From Candidatus Njordarchaeota archaeon (GTDB lineage: Archaea; Thermoproteota; JANJXX01; Panguiarchaeales; Panguiarchaeaceae), in NCBI GenBank assembly GCA_029855985.1, contig JAGSHR010000095.1, forward strand, positions 1 to 7,968: a stretch of 7,968 nt of DNA. The letters run 5' to 3'. A program made the position numbers and the translations under genes. Below the pieces are notes generated by a model. That model was given only the letters and a program-made list of their open reading frames with translations, did no database searches and was not told the DNA's origin. Below, piece after piece: positions 1-6,300 of the stretch (its first letter is position 1; each line of letters begins with the position of its first letter).

Positions 1-204
1 ATTGGTATTTAATTGAAAATTAACTTCGATGTTATCGGGAAGTGATGAGCGCCTGAGCTCAAACGATGGATTGCCATCTAAAAGAACTGATAAATTCATC
101 AAGTTTAAGTAGGGACTGGGTGGAGGATTAGACCCACCTCCCCCACCGCCGCATGAATACAAAAATAAAACTGCTACCCCTACAAGAACCCTTATAATCC
201 TCAT
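1..204 (-). CDS. Lipoprotein, N-terminal part (runs off left edge)
   Basis: The first 68 codons read in frame without a stop to the window edge. The N-terminus, MRIIRVLVGVAVLFLYSCGG, is a typical lipoprotein signal: basic residues R2 and R5, a hydrophobic stretch, then lipobox LYSC with Cys18 as the predicted lipidated residue. Six glycines and a Ser/Pro-rich linker (SNPPPSP) follow, which would act as a flexible tether. Gly at +2 is not the inner-membrane retention residue, so by the E. coli Lol rule it would go to the outer membrane. The start chosen is ATG at 204, with AAAGAG at 211-216 as a weak ribosome site. In-frame TTG codons at 208-210 and 220-222 are alternatives, and a better purine tract (GGAGAGG, 226-232) lies further upstream. 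It lies 174 bp downstream of the giant lipoprotein gene on the same strand and shares its LYSCGG lipobox. The mature domain is not visible, so its function is unknown. Confidence 0.85.
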   Translation of the reverse strand, partial: MRIIRVLVGVAVLFLYSCGGGGGGSNPPPSPYLNLMNLSVLLDGNPSFELRRSSLPDNIEVNFQLNTN

Positions 205-218
205 CCGCAACTCTTTAA

Positions 219-299
219 TCAAAATCCTCTCCACAATATACCAATATACAAAACTAAGAATCCCAATTCAATTATTAAGCTTGCAAGATTCCGCATCAA
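219..299 (-). other. Possible small hydrophobic peptide ORF (25-26 residues)
   Basis: On the minus strand, ATG at 296 (or TTG at 299 directly before it) opens a frame that ends with TGA at 219-221, 14 bp before the next lipoprotein's ATG. The peptide is MRNLASLIIELGFLVLYIGILWRGF, which could form one membrane segment flanked by arginines. A ribosome-site-like AGAGGTG at 309-315 sits 9 nt before the TTG. Against it: T-rich strands give hydrophobic frames by chance, and the frame overlaps the candidate promoter at 243-271. It could be a leader peptide, a small membrane protein or nothing. Confidence 0.2.
243..271 (-). promoter_or_regulatory. Candidate sigma70-type promoter for the downstream lipoprotein
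   Basis: On the minus strand, TTGAAT (266-271) is followed after 17 bp by TATATT (243-248). A second TATATT at 235-240 is preceded by TGG, giving an extended -10 form. Transcription would start near 230-236, about 30 nt ahead of the ATG at 204. The region is AT-rich, so chance matches are likely. It also overlaps a short hydrophobic reading frame. If it is real, the second lipoprotein can be transcribed independently of the giant gene. Confidence 0.4.
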
Positions 300-304
300 A
301 AATT

Positions 305-351
305 AGAACACCTCTCAATTTTTGTAAACACTTATTTACGAGAGCACCTCT
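305..351. repeat. Degenerate 11-bp direct repeat around a small dyad
   Basis: AGAACACCTCT at 305-315 recurs as AGAGCACCTCT at 341-351 (10 of 11 identical, 36 bp start to start). Between them lies the dyad GTAAA-CACTTA-TTTAC (324-339). On the minus strand the dyad is followed by A residues rather than T residues, so it does not look like an intrinsic terminator for the giant gene. It may be a protein-binding arrangement or a chance pattern. The repeat also reads as AGAGGTG, which resembles a ribosome site, on the minus strand. Confidence 0.3.
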
Positions 352-378
352 AAAATGTTTGATTTAAGTAAGCTTTTT

Positions 379-3300
379 TTACTCTTTAATATCATCGTAA
401 AGCTTCAGCTCGTCAATAGTTCCATAGAGTGCCTGACGGGGATCGAAACCGCCTCCGTTATCGTTATCTTGATCCTCTCCTATAACAAGGTAGTGAATAG
501 TAACCGGTTGAGATATAGAAAATTCAATCTCATCAAAAGGCCGATTGTCATCGTCAACATATATATAAACATTCCTACTATCAAAAACATACTTCAGTTT
601 GTGCCAGTTTTTATCATTTAGATCAAAAGTTTGATTAGAGTATTTACAATCATCCCCTAAACATACTTGAAAAGTTTCATTGTCAGGCTTCCAACCAAAG
701 TTAAACTCATTGTTCCCTCCCTCATTACTCCCCTGGACAAACATATTAATATCTTCAGCTGACTCTGAGAGTTTAACCCAGAAAGAGAGAGTAAATTTAC
801 TCAGAGATATACCTTTTTCTGGAATGTTAAGTCCCACATAGTTTGTATAATTATCAAGCAAGATTGCTTTTAAATCCTTACCATCTACCCATTTTGGACT
901 ACCATAAATGGTACCTGAGTAGCCATTACCTGAGTAATCTCTTACATTTCTATCAAAGCTCCAGTATAAAATTAAACTTTTATCCTCTTTTTCCACATAT
1001 ACATATGCAGTTTCCCAATTGTAGATGCTATTTTCTGCACTTATAATAACAGCGGGTTGTATTTTACCAGCTTCCTTGTATTTAGCTGTGATATTGTCTC
1101 TTTCAGTTTCATTATCAAACATTCCATCTCCGTCCCAATCCCATGTGTAAATACAGCCTTCACAGGAACTATTACAGGTCAAAACCGAATTAAATGGCTG
1201 CGTTCCACTATCTGGGGAAACTGTGAGTTTGCAATCGGGAGCTATACCTCCTGTCATATTCGCTCCATCAGAAACCATGATACTTTTGATTTCATCTTCT
1301 GTTAAAGATTTGCTATAAAGCCTTACCTCATCAATATACCCCTTAAATAACATCTCTGCTCCTCCACTTGATGTAGGATTTGCCCCTATCAGGAAAGGCA
1401 TATCGTTTTCCTTAACAGTTCCTTCAACATTTTTAGAGGCAGCTAACTTACCATTCTGGTAAAGTTTCAAATTGTTTCCGTCATAGGTCAAAGCTACAAA
1501 TGTCCACTTATCTTTGGGAAGACCAATTTGACTTGTGACATACACATAATCTCGTGATCCTTCCATCCACATATAACCTCTAAGTTTTCCTTTATAAACT
1601 TCAACTCCATAGCCACTTTGTTCAGGCCTTCCAGCTATTGTATGCTCTCCATCAACCTCATCTGGCATTATCCATGCCGTAATTGTAAATCTCTGAAGAT
1701 CTAACATATCGGAATTGGTAACCTTTAGATATGACTCACCTTTGAGATAGAAACTTTTTCCTTTGGCAGTCGTCTCTGTGCAAGTTGGACTGCCTATAAT
1801 TTCTGCATCTCCCACTCCTTCAACTTCATTTTCTCCTGTACAGTTATCAAAAGTCCAGTAGCCGATGAGTCCATCTGCGTTTTTGGATTGGACATTAAAC
1901 CCAACCGGATCGCTGACAAGTTCTATTTGGTTTTTATCATCATTATCTATAACATTTTGCACAACTTGAGTAGCTTTAAAGTAGTAATCTCCTGGCTCAA
2001 GATTCACAGTAAAAGGTTTTCCCGGTACGAAGTTTCCCTTAAGCAGCTCATTATAGCAGGATTCATCACTACATATTTTGTATTCAAATGTTCCATTATC
2101 TCCAAGACAATTCGTAAACGAGTTGTGAACATCGAATTGCAAAGTAGTGCTACCGTTAATGCTGTAATAGACCTCACTTCCCTCAACTTCTATTTTACTG
2201 GGTAGTATGGGATGGTAGGTGAAACAATATGTTTCACTCCAAGAAGTAGGATTGTTCTCAACCGCACCCCTTGCACGCCAATAAATTGTGCTATTATCTT
2301 CGAAATTAGGGGGTAGGAAATTAAAGTAGCTTTTTCCTTCCTTTTGGGCGTTGTAGAAAGACCAAGCGGATTGTTTTGCGCTTTCAAATTCCGGGTTATA
2401 AGCGTACTGATACTGAGCTCTAACATCATCCCCCACAAGGTTTACACTTATCTTGAGATAGTCAAGGTTATCAGCTACTACTAAAGCCCCATTGGGTGGA
2501 TATAGAATGCTGACCGTTGGATTTTCTTTAACTTGAAAACTACCACTACTCCAGTCACTGTACTGCTCCGTACCGTTAAAGTCTGACATGGCTCTTACTT
2601 TCCATGTATAGTTACCTGCCTCTTCTACAGTAAAGGTTGTTGTAGCGTAATTATAGTTACTGAATTGAACAGTGTGACTTTGTTGATTTCCCTCCGGTCC
2701 AATGAGCACGAATTGGTATCCAGTTATGTTGTCATTGTCTGGATCAACAACCTTTTTAGCCGTGAGAGTAACAACATTGCCTGGAAATAGGTTTGAATTG
2801 TTATCAGGTCCATAAACTTCAGGTGCTGGTGGAGGACAATTTTTCACAGTGAAACTTACATTACTCCATCCTCCAGCTTCTGAGGAAAACAGTTTATTGT
2901 AGTCAATATGGCTACCAAACTTGTCGTAAGCAACAACGGCTATGAATCTTTTTCCATAACCAATATCATGCCCCATACTCAGAGAAACCTCAATCATATC
3001 GCCGATATTGCTTATATTTTGATTAAACCTTTCTGATTTAACAAGCTGTTTTGTTCCATTTACTTCTTTATAAACCCTAACTTCATAAGCCGTTATATTA
3101 TCCCCATCAAGGTCAGGGTCAACACTGAACGCTGTAGTAACTTTACCGTTTATACAGACCTCCTTTGGAGTTGCTGGAGCCTCGTTTGAAGCTATTGGAG
3201 GATGATTTTGAACCTGTATCTCTGGATAATGTGTTGTCCAGCACCCCCAAATACCATTTATCTTTACCCTTGCCCTCAAATAGAGATAATGAGCAGTGCT

Positions 3301-6300
3301 GTCATTGTATGTTGGAAGTGTGAGTTGCTTGTTCGGAGAGTTTGTAGGTCCAGAATCCCAAAGAATATTATTAAATGATATATTATTGGACATCTCTATT
3401 TCATAACTCTGTGCTCCCTCAATGCTTTTAAGTTTTACATTAGTGACTTCTCTATGATTGAAATAATACTGTTCGTCAAATTTAGGGTACAAAAAGTCAG
3501 GAGCGGCAGGTTTAACTTTAATTGTTCTAAAAGAACTCGAAACAGTGGTACTGCCGACTTGTCCTTTAATTCTCCAGTAGTAGATTCCAGGCACTGTAGG
3601 TCGCCACTGTTCGAAACCTGAAGAGCCATATCTAAGTGTAGTTGAAATATTTGTAAAACCTTCGTCTTGACTGATCTCAACAACAGGATTTAGTGAAGAA
3701 AGTTGATCAGCTCCATCAACTGTGTAACTACCTTTGAATACAACTACTCCCCCAGAACACACTTCCTCTCCGTCACTCGGTTGTATCAGGGAGATTCGGG
3801 GAAGCGAAGCATAAATTTTCTTTGTGCTACTGTAATCTGTGTAATTATACCCATTGGTTCCTTTTACCCTTATGTAATAGGGCTTCCCTTGTCTTAAACC
3901 CTCTGGCATATAAAAAGGTGATTGAACTATGAAAGCCTTATAAATTCTGTTGAAGTCTGGCGTTTCTGAGATCTCAACTATGAACTGTAAAGGTTTATTG
4001 GCTGAGCTACTAACCCCCACTACAGAAATTGAATTGCCATCAATAACAGCACCATCCGAAATAGGAGAACCTTCAATATATAGTTTGGGTGTCCCTGTAA
4101 GTGTGTTTACGGTGTATACAGTAGCATAGTCAAAGGCTTTCTCGCCTTTTTCATCAGTTGCCATGCATATAACACTCACTTTGTCTCCAAAAAAGTCTTT
4201 AAGAACGAGAGAGTTATTATTTACAGATTCCACCGTAACAAGTCTTGTGCCGTCTACAACCAAATTTGTGGCACCGTTTACTTCGATTCCTTCAACAAAC
4301 CATCTAATACCTGCCCCGTTCTTACTTGCGGTACAGTTAAATTGAACTGTATCCCAAGGATAAACAGTGGTTTCAGATGGAGAAAGTTTTACTGAAAGTG
4401 GAAACTTTAAAGTAATGTATGAATGATGTACCCCGTAGTCTATGAATGGATCGTTTTTAATGGTAATGGTTGCTGTAATAAAATCAGCTTGTAGTCCACC
4501 TTTAAATACTACCTCAATTCCCTCGTCAAATCCCGCTTTCAACTCTGCGCTGACGGGAAAACTAAGTGTTATCTGAGGATAGATTCCAGCATGGTCAAGA
4601 TATCTTACATTTTGTGGATTGCCAAAAAGGGAGTAGAGTATATTGAAAAGAGTTTCTCCGTTTACAGAAATACAAGGTTTCTGAGAAACATCAGTCCGAA
4701 CTGTTCCAACCTCCTCGGCTTCTGCCTCTGCCCCAAGATTCAAACACAAGGAAAACCCCATGTGTTCTGAAAGCGTTTTAAACAGTTGATCCCCATAATT
4801 AGAGGAGTCGATATTTATATTGTTGAGCATATCTGAGAATGTTTTCCTATAAAGCTCAAAGATTTTTGTGAAAATACCAGATGGCTCATCGGCTATGTTT
4901 CCGAAGAACTGACTAAGATTTCTCATTGGGGTTATGATAAAAGAGTTTACATTACTTACTTTTATAAAATTGAAAAATGCAATAGCAGATGTAAGATCGA
5001 ATTCCATCCCTGTCTCACCTTCGAGTTTTAGGTTTGCTGAGGCTCCTCCGGTTCCAGTGCCTCCAGCACCAACACCTCCTGCTAATTCTCCACCCAAGCT
5101 TATGCCAAATGTTATGCTGTTTGATAGCTCTTGTAATCCTTGCTGGGTAAGCTTGTTTTCTATGTTAGTTAGAAAGCTATCAACAAAATTTATAAACGCC
5201 TTGTCGTCAGGCAGGTGAAATTCCACAGAAGAATTATCCACAGTAATTGGAGAGATTCCCATTAATTGTTTGGTAGATTGAAAAGCTCCTTTTATTATTC
5301 CTTCAATAGTATCAAGATTTGCCTGGGCAAAAGCGGATGGCGATACACCTACAGAGAGATTTATGGCAACTTTACCTTCACCTCCAAATAATATGTGATA
5401 ATTGAATTTAAGGCCAAACTCGACACCTGCTGAAAGACCTATAGCTGGAAGTGTAGAACCTTTAATTTCTACATAATTATTTCTATACTTCGTATGTATG
5501 TTGAATCCTATTTCTGGAAAGGATTGTGTTGATTTACTTAGAAACTTATAAATCGTTCCTGCATCGTCAGAGTAAGGAAATGTGATACTTGAGGGTTGAA
5601 GATAAAGGAGTATTCCGGTGGATGGTGAGATATTGGCACTCAACTCCCCTTTTACGCCCCCTGAATAAAGGTATCCTCCAAAGCAAAGGAGACTTTCTGT
5701 ATCATCCTCACATCTTTTTCCAGAGGTGGAGTTTAGTTTCATCAAAAATCTCAACTCATGGTTATTGCTGTAATAGAAAAATCCCGCCATACCTGAAGGT
5801 AATTTGCTTTTTATTTGGTTTACTGAGTTAACTATGAAGGAAATAGGAAAGTTATCGCCAACTTTTTTTGAAAAAGCGCTTGAATACTTTTGGAAAGTTT
5901 GCAAAATTGATAAACTAATAGAGTAAGACTTGGCTCCATTTTTCATTGAAAGAGAGCATTTATTTATCGAACATGATATATAGATGCTTGAATCCGATTT
6001 AGTATCGGGGATAAAAGTTGATATATAGGAAGAGTAAGATTCTCCAATATGGCTTGCAAAACTATTAAGTAAACCATTTATGTATTGAGCCCTGCTCTCA
6101 ACTTCATTTAAAACATTTGAAATCGCGCTTTTTATGCACACTCCATTTTTTCTATAAAGAAAAGACTTCAAATCTAATATAGCTCTATCTGGGTCGGTAA
6201 TACTTGAGTAGATATGAGAAGGATCATCTTTGAACTGATTGTAAAGCTGAAGAAAATCTGCTTTTATACTTTGACAGGCATCTCTATACGCTCCAATGTT

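Noticed and set aside
324..378. Possible intrinsic terminator after the giant gene
   Set aside because: The dyads found (GTAAA/TTTAC at 324-339, AGTAA/TTACT near 366-382) have 5-bp AT-rich stems, and no T-run follows them on the minus strand.
4672..5454. Outer-membrane beta-barrel (autotransporter-type) domain in the core
   Set aside because: The Gly-rich beta stretches are interrupted by helices, lie mid-protein, and lack a terminal aromatic strand motif. The protein is already anchored by a lipid, so a barrel is not supported by sequence alone.
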